A model generated the notes under the pieces. It was not told where the DNA came from, did not search any database, and saw only the letters and a list, made by a program, of their open reading frames with translations. Both the position numbers and the translations under genes were made by a program. A stretch of DNA of 60,000 bases from Polytrichum commune (Eukaryota; Streptophyta; Polytrichopsida; Polytrichales; Polytrichaceae): the NCBI GenBank assembly GCA_950295325.1, contig OX485803.1, forward strand, positions 21,454,001 to 21,514,000, in the 5' to 3' direction. Positions 22,156-34,218 of the stretch are shown here, one piece after another. The stretch's first letter is position 1, and each line of letters opens with the position of its first letter.

Positions 22156-24681
22156 TCAATCCCATCGGCGCTTTTCTTCCTCAACATTCACAGGGTGATA
22201 CCATGAAGGCTGATGAACATAACTACTCAACCTATAATTGAGCATCAACTCCTCATCCTCAACCTCCCTGGTGGCAACAAGTACAAGTGTCTGCACATCA
22301 CTAATTTCATGTTGAGGCATCTCAGTGGTTTCCACTGTGGAAAGCCGCTTGTTGTCCTCATCTTTCCGTTCTTTCCTGCCCTCATTGATCCAAAGTGGAC
22401 CACGCCGCTGCATGTCAAGCTCTTCATCATTCCCAAATACAACATTTGGAATGTATGGCCTGATTAATTCTTGCCCCGAGATGGAGAACGTGTACGGGCA
22501 GATCATTACATTTGGTTGCACTCCTTTGGGCGGATGATTTGCAAAATGTCCGGAGGCCAACGGGTTTCGACGTTCCAGCTCAGCACCTTCCAGAGGCCCT
22601 TGCACTGCCTTGCCACCGCCAACAAATTGCCAGAAGCTTGTAGGTGGTTGCCTCTTTTTCACAGGCTCATAAATTTGTTCCTTGGAACAATCAAAGTTCC
22701 CATTCTTTCCAACTAAGTAACCATCATGACCATCCCACCATTCTCGTTTGTCATCACCCTTGCCCCAAGGTTTGCCATCGATCACAAGCCCATCAAACCG
22801 GGATATTAAATACGCATTGTTGGCGTCTACCTTAGGGTAACCTGGAATGTATCGGTAGTGGGAGGGAGAATAGATCACCCCTGGATAGAGGGACACCACA
22901 GTGCCTGGTTCAGCTCTTCCTTTGATATACAGTCCTAACCCTGCTTCTTCATGAACTATACTGGATGGTTTGCAGTGGAGTGTAAAGCCAAGTCGTTCTT
23001 CAAAAGCAGCCGCCACTTGTGCTCTGTTCAGTGGCCTTGTCTCAACCACGTCTGTGCTGCACAGCATGGCTTATTGTTTCAATCCATTACTAGATACTTC
23101 TGGTACATACATAAAGACTGTAAAACTTTGCATCGCAATTGAAATATTAGACAGGAAGAGCAGGTTACACATTTTGACACAACGGTAACTGAGCTAATGC
23201 ATATTTAAAGAAGACTAAGTTGACTTCACTACAAATGTATTTGCCATTAGTGCTTTATCCAGCCTCAAGACACCAAATGCATGTTTCAGATGCTATGTGC
23301 ATTCTTTAATAACTATGTTGGATGTATGAGATTGTGAGATTGTGTTCCTTTCAGCTCATGCATCAGCTAAGCTTGCCTTGTCCTCATATATACTAGTGCA
23401 GTCATGACTCAAATGGAAAACCTATAACTTGGTGTGCGTAAATTAAGAGTATCATCTAGAAATTAGACTAGCCCAAACTCACCGAGAAGGAACTTGTACT
23501 TCTGGTTGAATCCCAACTGCAAAGCTCAGTCCACTAGGTCGCTTCTTCTCTGGAATGGGAATCGGCTTGTCAACAATAGGGTTCTTCAAAAGAATGCTGT
23601 TTAAGACGGATGCCATGTGCTGCACTTGGCCATGGACAAGCTCTTGTACAAGTTGCTGCTGGGCCTCAAATGGTGTCGATTCAGCCAGTTTCTCAAGTTC
23701 CTCTACCTCTCCTCTACTTCCTGAAGCAACCTCGCGCTGGAAGCTGGATGCAAACATGCCAGATTTGGATTAGAACACTGGACTTTTTGCTTCTGTTGCT
23801 CTCAAATACTGGTAGAACGCAACTCCAAAATATACCTATGGCCAATGTCTTGCCTCAAATTGACTAAAATCATTATTATTCACTAACAGCAATTCCATTA
23901 CTTACAAACTGATTTTGGCCAACTGCTATATTTCAGAATTCTCTGACTCAAAACATGACTGCCAAGACTAACATCAGACAAAGCATATAGTTTTGGATTG
24001 GACAAGCACAGCACTTTGTGAGAAGGAAAAGCTTATGTGTGTCGATCTCATTCTGAAGCCGGCGCTTGTCCACTGCTGGAAATAGTGATCCTGTCTTTGA
24101 CCAAGTATCCCATAACTGAAACATCCACAGAAAAACATTCTCATCAAAGCCTGGATAACTGAGCTGTGCCAAGTACAAACAACCTTACCACATTGACTTT
24201 GCAGTCTTGATGTTCTACCAACCCTTAGATCCTAGGGTTTAGGGTTTAAGGTTTAAGGTTTAAGGTTGATAAATATAACGACATACACATGCCTTGAATT
24301 GTCAGTCCATACATCGTTACGCATAAATCTCCATACTTTTCGTTCACAAATTATTCAAAATCAAAGGATTCCATCATCATTGTTACAAGGCCCAAGTGAT
24401 TATCAACATCTTGTTTCAATTTCCATTTTTGATCTTCATTGAACAGAATGTCCTTCTGAGCAAAACCCATATTCGTTTAAATTCTGAATAGCGGATGCTA
24501 CGATTCACACACACACAGACCTCTACGGTATTCAACATTACAAATTTCTGCACAAGGCCGTGCATTCCAATCTCTGTTCAGACTCGGAAATCGAAGTGGA
24601 CGATCAACCAACACACCCATCAAACCCTAATAACAAATGAGGGCCATGTAACAACACACATACCTTCCGGAAGACTGCCAT
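22156..24681 (-). CDS. SETD9-like SET-domain protein (426 aa, 4 exons)
   Basis: Exons on the minus strand: 24664-24681, 24015-24115, 23483-23743 and 22156-23056; phases tile exactly to 426 aa. The first exon encodes only MAVFRK and is followed by LWDTWSKTGSLFP, which parallels the N terminus of animal SETD9. Exon 3 is an amphipathic helical region. Exon 4 holds the SET domain. It begins with a LGFTLHCKPSSI segment, then GLGLYIKGRAEPGTVVSLYP, a DGLVIDG turn, GHFANHPPKGVQPNVM in place of the usual NH-C-PN motif, and DEELMLNYRLS near the end. These are the hallmarks of SETD9, a SET family member without an established substrate. The divergent NHPP motif makes methyltransferase activity uncertain. 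Its nearest protein-coding neighbour is the divergent CEP78-like gene. An in-frame upstream ATG at 24789 would add 36 residues; I prefer 24681 because it gives the family-like start. Confidence 0.85.
24231..24268 (+). repeat. Interstitial telomere-like repeat in SETD9-like intron 1
   Basis: CCTAGGGTTTAGGGTTTAAGG followed by two further GTTTAAG units resembles the plant telomere repeat TTTAGGG. It lies in the first intron, about 0.4 kb downstream of the start codon. Telo-box motifs near plant gene starts are often bound by Myb-type telobox proteins; whether that applies here is inference. Confidence 0.7.
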
Positions 24682-25106
24682 TGCGAGATTTGAGATGAAA
24701 AACACAGGAGGCGCTAACAGAAATAAAAGTAGAGCTCCATCGACTTCACTTCCAAGGCGGCTACTGTACACTTGAAACCCTAAAAACACCCATGATCAAA
24801 ACGGGGTAAGGAGATCCAAAAAGTGTTTCGAGTGTGATCGATGGCAGTATCAGTGCACTCTGAAAGATTTCCTTTGCGGATAATGGGTGGAAGAATAGTG
24901 CAATTCATGTAATCAAATCGTAATGCGGAAGGTTACTTGATCACCTACCTTCCAAGCGACTGCCTCGTGGCTTTGATCGATCGGTGGGAGCACATGAATT
25001 GCGGTGAGTTGATTGAAACAATCGAGTAAGAAGCAATTGTGAAGGCGTTCGACTGAGGGAAAAAAACAAAACTACCTTCCTGCGGGAATCGACGAAAGTA
25101 AGGGTC

Positions 25107-25178
25107 GACCATGCTGGGGATCGAACCCAGAATCTCTTGCTCCGTAGGCAAGCGCCTTATCCATTGGGCCACACGGTC
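25107..25178 (-). tRNA. tRNA-Arg (anticodon ACG)
   Basis: The minus strand folds into a full cloverleaf of 72 nt. The acceptor stem is GACCGTG paired with CATGGTC (one G-U). The D arm contains TGGCCCAATGG (A box), and the anticodon arm CTTGC / CTACGGA / GCAAG puts ACG at positions 34-36. The T arm contains GGTTCGATCC (B box). No intron and no encoded CCA, as usual for nuclear tRNA genes. A T-rich stretch suited to Pol III termination lies about 40-50 nt downstream. It sits between the divergent SETD9-like and CEP78-like genes. Confidence 0.95.
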
Positions 25179-26107
25179 TTACATGGTGATAGGCTACAAA
25201 ATATAACATTGATAATAGAACAAGAACATTTGGAAGACATTGAAACATGATGACGTTCATAGGAGTTTTGGTTGCAATTTTTATTTTTTTCCATTTCATT
25301 CTGTCCTATTGTCCTCCCTCCCAAGTTTGCCCCAATGTCATAACATTCTTTAGTTTGGCATAAATGTTTTCTTTTTCAAAGAAGACCTTAGTAACATTAG
25401 CTGAAGTCATAATACCTCCACTCGCCTCATGGTGGTTCACAAAATTCATGGAAACTTAATATTTGTCCAATTGGCTATCTTCAACCGCCTGTCCATTTTC
25501 TCTTTAGGTATCCTTCTTATTTTTATTTCGTGCATAGTGACTTAAGTTGGGTTTCCATGTCCATTGTTGACTCACTAGTTATTAGTGAAAATGGGTTGGA
25601 TGTGTTTTCATGAAGATAGCAAAAACAACTCATTAATGGTGTCCTACTAGAATGTGAAGGGTTGTGACCATGGGCCGCTAGACTTTCCATTCGCCCACCA
25701 AAACTTAGATTAATAATAGTTGGTTGGCACATACTAACCCTACCCCATCAGGTGTTACCTATAGTTGTCCTTATTCCCACAAGAGTCTGGTAGATGAGTA
25801 GCATACATGGAAACTCATTGAGCCCGCTAGTTACCATCCCCCTTGCTAACTTTGTTTTAGACTAAAGTTAGAAGAAGATGTGGATCTTGAAGCCCAAATT
25901 TTAGAGTAATGTGAATGAGATCCTAGCCATTGAACAAATACAAGGAGTTGACTTAGGAATGTTATGGTGGTGTATCACATCGCTTAATGACATAAATCTC
26001 CATTTGACTCAAACGAAAGGGTAGCAAACCAACAATATCATAGTTCTAGTCCACCTTACACTAGATTCCAAGGAAACATGATAGATAAAAAATCGATTTG
26101 TGTTGAC

Positions 26108-26324
26108 ATGTGCTATTAGGTTGTCTTCACAAATATGTTATGTTTTAACCCATGCAAGTAATCTTGGATCAATACTTAACACAAAAACTTAAAAAATTGA
26201 TTATTCATCCGTGTAGAAACCACAATTAAAAAGACAATTCTTATAATTTGTACCGTGGTAATAAATATTCAAAATAGTGTGGAATGTCAGTAAATTAGCG
26301 TTCCAGGGCAACCTAATTGCACAT
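26108..26324. mobile_element. MITE family M1, copy A (217 bp)
   Basis: Terminal inverted repeats ATGTGCTATTAGGTTG and, at the right, CAACCTAATTGCACAT. The whole sequence aligns with 33518-33734, which is also 217 bp. Shared interior blocks include TTATTCATCC, AACCACA, a TGGTAATA-ATATTCAAA segment and AGTGTGGA-TGTC. No coding capacity. The target duplication is unclear, so the superfamily is not assigned. Confidence 0.75.
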
Positions 26325-26333
26325 AACATGGTA

Positions 26334-26381
26334 GCTCTACGGATGAAAACCCTCCCTGTGAGATATTTTCATCCATAGAGC
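26334..26381. other. 16-bp stem hairpin
   Basis: GCTCTACGGATGAAAA at 26334-26349 is the reverse complement of 26366-26381 with a single G-T type difference, separated by 16 nt. It starts 10 bp beyond MITE M1 copy A. Role unknown. Confidence 0.7.
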
Positions 26382-27122
26382 CGAGGGGACGCGTTGAGTG
26401 GAAACTAGGGCCCCTCCAGTGGAACACGGTCACTTAAACGGACCCATCACCCGAGGATTCAACGGGCGAAGCACTGTTTCTTACAGTGAGATACCCGTTG
26501 AAACACCGGGTGCGGTGGACCGTTAGGTTTCAGCAAGGTGTGGCAACCAACCGTCCGTTTGTGGGTCCCCTCACGCTTGCCTCTTCCTTTTCGTTTCTTC
26601 CCTTTGGATTCCTGCCCGCATCCCTCTCAATCTACTCAAAACCCTCAATTCCAAGCCTCAAGAAAATGGGGCTAATTCAGTGTTGAGGTGGTGCCATGCA
26701 ACGAATAATATATGTCATGGTTCAAAATTAAGTCAGTAGTTTAGAAATTACTGTGTTTCGAAAGCACAGGGGTGGAGTCACTCATGTCGCGATTCACTGG
26801 ATGCAAAGGAATCAGCTGCTGATAACATGAGGGATTCATTTTGAATAGGGGTCTCAATGTGGGATGGGGTTTTCGGGAAAGGGGGGCACTTGAAGTCATG
26901 GAGGAGAAAACAGTCTCTTGTTGGTCGTCGGTTCATTTAACACCATGTGAACCATGAAGAGAGAAGAATCTAGAGACGTGATCACATTCAGCTGATCTGA
27001 TGTCAATTGCGTCAGATTCTCAACGAAAGTCTTGTGATGATGATGATGTTTTAACACGTTGATTGACATGTGGGAGAGGAGGCAGAGGTAGGCCGGGGAG
27101 CGTTTGTTGTAGTTTTCCAACC

Positions 27123-30100
27123 ATGACGATGGAACGACAAACCTCACACCGACATGCGAGCTGTAGCGCCGATCATGCCCTCCATGCTCTTGCAAACAGG
27201 AAGTGTGCTAAAGTGACTCCAAAAACATGCCTGAAGGTCAGACAAAAAATTACAAAATCGTTGCAATTGATTTTCTTATCTTAGATTCATCATCTTCTCG
27301 TGATCTTTCTTGAAAGGTCTTTGGTTAAATTATGACATTGGGAAACATGTGGTAAAGTGGACAAAACCTGGGGAACAGCTGGAGGCCCTCCCTATGATTT
27401 CTTCAGCTGACGTGTACAAAACTTACGTTAAATTAGCAGTTACTCTATGCTCTTAGCTTAATTTAGTCCCCGAATTCCCCTTGTAGGAATTATACGCAAA
27501 TGGTTGACAACCTGCCACCTTTCTTCTTGTAAATGTTATAACATCAAGGTCATGATCTGCAGAGGAATTTGAGCGAGCTGTCATTTCCAGATCTGCTTCT
27601 CTTGTCAAAGAAGCTCCATGACCCAAGTATCACTACATTCAGTTTATCTGTGTCGCTGGAGACACAAAAGATTGGTAAACCTTGCACCTCAGATCATGGG
27701 TCACTCAATCTTCAAAACTATATTTCTTTCCCATCAATTTATACCTGGAGTTCAGCATGTGTTTGGAAATCCAAAGTTTGATGCTGTCTCAAGAATTGAG
27801 ATTTTGTCACGGTTCCTGGTGGCAGACATGCAGCGATTCAGCACAATGGACCCCAAGACCACTGATGCTGTATATGCACTCACCAGGTTCTGAGCTCAAA
27901 CAATTATCTCCGTCCTTCCTGTCCTCTAATTTCCCGGAGGTCTCTTTTCTAGGTTGTGTGATCTTGGAGCGTTAAAATGATCCCAGTAATAGTTCATCTT
28001 CTGCAAAACCTACAATGTAAAGATTTTGATTAGTCACTATTAGGGTTCTATGGAAAACATTTTTGACAGGCAGAGAGGGATTAAGGATATTAAAATCTGT
28101 GTTCCTAATTTGCAAATACAGCATATGAAACCCACACTCATAACTTGATTCGACCCTTTTGCTCATAGGGTACTGAATACATGATGAAATATGAATTTCA
28201 TAATGTACCCCATGGTCCCAAAAATTCTAAGTGAGGATTACATTTGACCAGGGCTGTTGCACGTGCAATTCAAGGATGGATGCAGAATGTGGAATTGGGA
28301 ATCTGCTTGTGGAACCGTGATCTCAAAGTCTTGACCGACTCTTTAGGTACACACTTTAGGTCCTTACCTCTATCCAGAAAACAAAACTTGCCTCTATGAT
28401 CATGAAACTCTTACCACAAAATTGTTCGTATCAATTTTCTGGCAAGAGTCTAATGATTGAGGCAAGTTTTGTTTCTGTGAAAATTAAGGACTCACGATTA
28501 TAGTGAGTTCACCCATAGAATATTCTCCATCTTCATGTGCACTGCGAAGTCATTGGAAACTATATTAGGGTTTAGGAGGTCTTGTGGGAGACTGTATAAT
28601 ATCCTACATGAGTTTCAGTTTCTCGAATTTTTTTGTGACTGTAAAGGTATTGTGGTGCTGATTTCAGGCACTACCAAAACACTCCGACAACTTTCATTTG
28701 CAAACAGTGCACTTGGAGATGTGAGGCTTCAAGTCTTGGTATGTCTACATCCTCACCAAAAAAATTCAAAGTAACCACCCAAAACACATCAAGTAACTAA
28801 CCAAAACATTTCAGTTTAACTACCTGAACCATTTCACAATAGTCATGCTTGGTGAGTAAGTTTGGGTTTCATAAGAAGTAATAATGTGTATGAAAGATGT
28901 AGCAAATCTCCTCGTAGTTGAGTTTGTCATTCTGTAATTAGTTGCTCTTTTTTGTTTAAAGAGTAGCAAACCTTCAGGTCAGAACCACTTGAGCTTTTGC
29001 AATTTGCAATCCAATGCCAGTCTTGGTGAATTTTGCACATTCTTCAAGTCTTGTGTGTGCAGGCTGGAGGATTGCGGTACTGTCTACCTCTGCGGACCCT
29101 GAACCTGTCAGGATGCGCATTGACAGATGCATCAGTTACTATCATCACTAGCATCATTAAGGTTGGTTTGATAAAGCTCTGAATCCCAGCGCAGTGCCAG
29201 TTCAAGGTGCATTCATGCACACCGTAAATGCACCTTGAATGGTCGATGGTTGTAGTTTGAGGTCTTTTGTTTCATTTTGTGTGTAGTTACTATGTGGCAT
29301 TGAGCTGAGAACTTAAAGACCAAACCATGGGAGAGGAGGATTTGTAGGAGGCAATTACTCTCAGACAAGCTTTCCGCTAGAACTCGTGAAACGTTCATCT
29401 CCACTTCATGGATTGCACCAATAGGAGGGTCGATCGTAAAGGTCAATTCCACTCTTCAACTACAAGTAGTAGTTGTGTGTAAACGAAAAAAATTGTAGTT
29501 ATGGGTGAAAGTGGGTCTGAACCATAACCACAACCTCTCGAGGAGTTGTGTGTGAACGCCCCTTGAGTCACTTCAGTCCATGAAACCATGTACGATATGG
29601 TCTTAAAATTTCTATCGTGGTCTTGACCACACTGATTCCAGTCCACATTCTGAGTCCCATGTTATGAATTGGTTCACTAAATTCGGGAGGTTATAGTTTT
29701 GGTTGGCTCTTGAATTGTCTCACACGGTGGTGGTGGGAATAGGGGCAGGATTTCCACCTGGATCCCCTGCCACCGGACTCCGTGCCACCGGATGGCCAAC
29801 GATTTAGAAGTGGTAAACAAAAGTTGACATCCAAGCACAGGATGCCAAGATCTGGTCAAGAGTGGAGGCAAAATCACATCCTTAGAGGAAGGTGGTCACC
29901 TTTACCTTCTCCAGAGGTTTGCAATCTGACCGAAATTAAGATGATTATAAAGGACCTGCTTAATTTAGGTCTCCTAAATTCTTCACTCGATGCTGCAGGA
30001 ATGCTACATGAATCCACTAAGAATACATTTCTGTTGTTGTTTTTGTTGTTGTGTTTTAATTTTAATTAATTTTAATTTTAAAAATCTCCATTTGCTGAAC

Positions 30101-33100
30101 CGTAAGGAAGAAAGTCTTCTGGAGAAATGAATTCAAATTGGATACTTCCATTTCCAACCACACGCATCTTCATCTACACGACCTCATCGCCTTCCAGTTT
30201 CTCTACTACAACTGCAGTACCATAATATTTGCCATGATGAATGTTTGAGCATGTCCTTGTTCTCGATGGATCTGTATCCAAGGACCAATTTATCGAGGGA
30301 CATTACAACACTCACGTGAATGAATTGACCTAACTGTTGCCTAAGCTCAAGTACTCATGGCTTCTTGGAGCAGATATGAAATGTGCGCCTTGTAGGTGGA
30401 TGATCAGTCGTCCATTTGTTGTACTACTCTTTGCATCAATATTCTAGGCTGACTCGGAAGAATCATCATCATGTGAATCATGCGGAGGAAAATGATTTAA
30501 TACCTATAGGTGGCCAATGAGTGCATCTCCAGCTTCTCATGTTGATGTTTTTGGTTCTACTTGTTTCATTCTTATGAGTAGTTTGTGTAATCCTGTAAAA
30601 ACATTCTGATACTCATGGCAATCCGAGTCTGTAGATATTGGTGCAGAAATTTTTGACGCACGAGATGTGTGGTTGATCCATGTGGACATGACAGACTGCC
30701 GCTACCCGAAAGGCGGAAGCAGATTGGCAGGTAAGTTTGAGAGGAACAGGGTCAAATCCTCAGAGCAGTCGGCGAGGAACCGTAAGAACGAGGGCAGCCA
30801 TGCGCACACTCGGCCTGTCTGCCATCGACCTTTCTGTCAACGCATTCACTGATTTCTTGGCTCAGGAGCTCTGTCCTGTCTTACGCATGGAACCTCCCAT
30901 TCATGGTATGTCTTTGAAGAATACGGATGAACAACACATATATAGCTTTGAGGAAACATAGGATTCAATGTAGATGATGGTAATTCTTGAGTAACAATAT
31001 AGATGGACTTGCATCTCCAATAGTCTTAACGTACTCGGGAGAAAGTTTGGCCGAATCTGCTGCTGAGTATCTGAGATTGGAGAAAAGACTTGAGGCTTGT
31101 AGATCCTGACTACAGACCGGACCTAACATGGCAAAGGTGAGTTCCTTAGATATCCGTGCTCGGTTTGGTTTTTACATGCTTTGGATTTGGGAGGTGCTGA
31201 AAGGGTATATAATTGGCTGTGCATGGAATCAGCTTTGAATCTGAGGGGCAACCAAATGACACGCGTGGGAGCCAAGCCAATCCTCGACGTGATGAGGGAG
31301 TTGAATATCTTGCGCTTGGTGGACATGCGTGGCAATTCGGACAAGAATCTGTTGGGAGTCCTGGAGGGCGGGGAGCATTATACTACTTTCTCTTCCTTCC
31401 AGGTTAGCAGACTCTACGTATGGCTACTGAGTCTCTTCTTCTTCGCTGGGAGATCACATGGTTGTTTTCTATAGCAATGGGGATTGGATTTCACTACACC
31501 AATTCGTCGCTTTCCAGAAGAATTAGGGTTTACTTCTTCATCTTCCTGCTTTGTCACTTCGTTTTGAGCGACGAAAAGAACAATCGTAAGCCCATACTAC
31601 CGCGACGCTTTCCTAATTTTGTTACTTCACATTGTTACTTTCCCTACCATGAGTGTAGTTTGTGAGCTTGAATTTATACTCCCGAGCCTTGCATTATGAG
31701 TTCTCGAAGCTAGGGTACCACTTGAAAAGTAGCAACTTGTGATCTTAAATTCAGTTTAAGATACTGGATTCCTTGTTGAAGGGTTGGAGGAAGAATGTCT
31801 TAAGAATGTTATGTGCAATGATGATATATAATGATGATCTTGTGAGTATGCAGGAACCGTTCTGGATGGACCCGGAAGCGCTCGATCCTCCTGTGAAATC
31901 CCATGCGATTCTGCCGAAAAAGACGACACCGGAAAAGCGGAGGATTTCACCGAGACCTAAAATTTGGGAAAAACAAACCAAAACAAGTGCTACCTGCTCC
32001 CCACTGGCTACTAACAGAGTAAAGAACAGACTCGGAGGTCCTCCACAGAACCTCACCCGAAGTCCTGTCAATTCTCCAACAAAACCATACACTCCTCATC
32101 CTCCATGTGAAAGATCAAACTCACGAGTGAACACACCGCGATCTGCACCCGAAAAGAGTCGGAAGTCCACTTCCCATGCACCTCCCATCCAGGAGCCTCC
32201 TATCTCTCGATTAAACCCTAACCCCAGCCTGCCTCAACAGCTTGGGAAGAGGAGGCTGAGTTCGAGTAATATGGAGAAAACCCACACTCCCATGACGATT
32301 CCTACAAAAATTGGTCCATGGTCGGGATGGCCGGAGAGAACCTCTCTACAAGACCAACCGGATGACAATGGGTCCAACGTCAGTGGTAATGTGCGTGAGG
32401 ATCCAGAGTTATCCGATGTCGATGGGGTAATTTCTCAGTCTCCAACATGCATTGATCCCCCGAAAGAACAATTGATGATGCATGAGCCCCGGGATCTTTA
32501 TCCTGACGTGGTAGTAGATGATGACTTAGAGGACTTGACAAATAATTACCCGGCTCCGACATTTTCCAAGTGTTGCAGCGGATCAGAGAGAAGAAGAGCA
32601 CGAAGTGCCTCAATGTGCAGACAGGGTGGTTATCCAAGAGACCATAATTGGCTGCGGGACTCATCCAGCATAATGCGGCCACCTTTGATGAGTCCCAGGC
32701 ACGATATTCTTAGTCCAGGAAGGAAATCTATGGACATGTGTAATCGACAGATTGTGAATAAGGATGTCATGCATCGACCTGTAATTAGAACAAGTGGAAC
32801 TGTGTCGCCGAAGCTGTCGCCAAAGCTGTCACCGAGGCATCATGTAAATAGGAGTCAGCATCAGTTTGGCAAAGGAAACAGCAAGTTGCAGGAGATGGAA
32901 TTTGAGGAATGGAGTTCCTTCGTGACCAAAATGACCGACACACTTCTTGAGCTCAGAGGTTCGCAACATTCATTCCATCTTAAACATTTGCAAAGATATT
33001 CTCTTTCAATTCTAGCTTGCTTCAACAATGTGTTTTGCAAGAATCATCAGTCGACAGCTCATTGTTGCCTATGTATCTTCGTACACAAAAGGCCTCTTCT

Positions 33101-34218
33101 ATCTACCAAGGTACAACTGAAGGGGTGTGCCCCCCATGGTATCATTCTTAGGTTATCCGGATTCCCGGCTAAGAATTATTCCATTAGCACCGGAACCTGA
33201 ACAGGCTACTTAAGAATGTTGTGACACTTAGAGCTTAACGAATCTATAACTTATAGGTATAGCCGTGATGTTTGTGTTGGAAGATTACTGCTGATGACGA
33301 TTTTGAATTGCTGTACAGATGGACTTGACCGATTGATAGGACCAGCCAGAGGTGACTTCGCACTCGACGCTCGACAATCAGCTAGGAAGCCGCACCAGGT
33401 GCAACCTCCAGATCCATAATTCGGAGCTTTTCTGCACTTCATTGGATCTTGACCTATAAATTTGTGTCTGCTTGAGATAAGTAGTATATGAGAGGAGAAA
33501 GAAACTACACCGATGATATGTGCAATTAGGTTGCCTTTGCGAATGGGTTGCCTCTTTGCCCATGCACATTACTTTGGGTCAAAACTTCAGACTACAAGAA
33601 TTATAACTTTGTTTATTCATCCCTATAGTAACCACAGTAGAAAAAAGAAATTATGTATATTTGTTACTGTGGTAATGTATATTCAAACAGTGTGGACTGT
33701 CGATAGATTAATGTGGGGCAACCTAATTGCGCATATTGGTGTATGTAATTTAAGTTGCAAAATGAATGACTTTGATGGTTTGACTTGTTGACACTTTGAT
33801 GGTTTCTTGTGTGATTTAGGAGCCGAATTCCCTCATCGGATCAGGGATGTTGCGACGGTTGGAGAGCTCTTGTAAAGCTATCGACTCTCATGTATCATTA
33901 CTGCACGAGAGGCAGGAGGCAGGCTGTACCACTGAAAAAACTCAAGATATTGTTCAGGTTGAAAATGCAGTACCCAAAGCGGCTGAACCCACAGAAGATA
34001 GGCCTAAAGATGAGGGGCAACAAAAAGATCAAGACAAACTTCAAGCAGATGTGCTAGGAAAACTTCGAGACAAACATCACGAGTCTAAAGCCTCATCACG
34101 TCCTAAATTAAACAGCAAATTTTGGAATTTTGGACCTCCCAACACCATTCAACGGCACCGGCTCATGTACCACACACATCCTCTGTCAACCATAGAGGGT
34201 GCCAATTTTCTCCCATGA
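27123..34218 (+). CDS. CEP78-like centrosomal/basal-body LRR protein (863 aa, 11 exons)
   Basis: Exons: 27123-27236, 27563-27674, 27751-27886, 28252-28346, 28668-28738, 29063-29161, 30695-30905, 31233-31402, 31854-32958, 33319-33398, 33820-34218. All phases agree and sum to 863 residues plus stop. The N-terminal half follows animal CEP78 in order: a short helical start, an NLSELSFPDLL block, then leucine-rich repeats such as LRQLSFANSALGD, LRTLNLSGCALTDASV, ADWQVSLR, LGLSAIDLSVNAF and ALNLRGNQMTRVGAKPILD. The C-terminal half is Ser/Pro/Arg-rich with SPKLSPKLSPRH, then a short EFEEWSSFVTKMTDTLLELR helix. CEP78 acts at centrioles and basal bodies in animals and occurs in flagellated algae. In plants, centrioles form only in cells making swimming sperm. 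Exon 3's start is the least certain boundary. Three introns hold long or repetitive inserts. Confidence 0.87.
28357..28494. mobile_element. Foldback/hairpin MITE in a CEP78-like intron
   Basis: Arms 28357-28424 and 28432-28494 are inverted repeats separated by only about 7 nt. Paired blocks include GTCCTTA at the outside, then ACAAAACTTGCCTC, ACTCTT-CC and AAAATTG next to the loop. It starts just 3' of exon 4 of the CEP78-like gene, inside intron 4. It could be a snapback MITE or an intronic small-RNA hairpin. Confidence 0.7.
33518..33734. mobile_element. MITE family M1, copy B (217 bp) in a CEP78-like intron
   Basis: Termini ATGTGCAATTAGGTTGCC and GGCAACCTAATTGCGCAT are 17/18 complementary. 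It has the same length and interior as copy A at 26108-26324. It lies in the last intron of the CEP78-like gene, between the exons ending at 33398 and starting at 33820. Arms are better kept than in copy A. Confidence 0.8.

Larger units (their letters stand above)
24682..27122. other. Divergent intergenic region between SETD9-like and CEP78-like genes
   Basis: Holds the tRNA-Arg gene, a 217-bp MITE and a short hairpin. A telo-box-like AAACCCTAA lies near 24774, just upstream of the SETD9-like start. The rest shows no coding features. Promoters of both flanking genes must lie here. Confidence 0.6.

Noticed and set aside
22951-23773. Plus-strand frames opposite the SETD9-like exons
   Set aside because: They are shadows of the minus-strand exons, which carry the conserved SET motifs and consistent splice sites.
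27618-27893. Plus-strand 91-codon frame as a separate small gene
   Set aside because: Its second half is exon 3 of the CEP78-like gene and the first half is intron plus another frame of exon 2.
31773-33200. 475-codon frame as a complete stand-alone gene
   Set aside because: Its central part is exon 9 of the CEP78-like gene. Family alignment and phases require splicing at 31854 and 32958.
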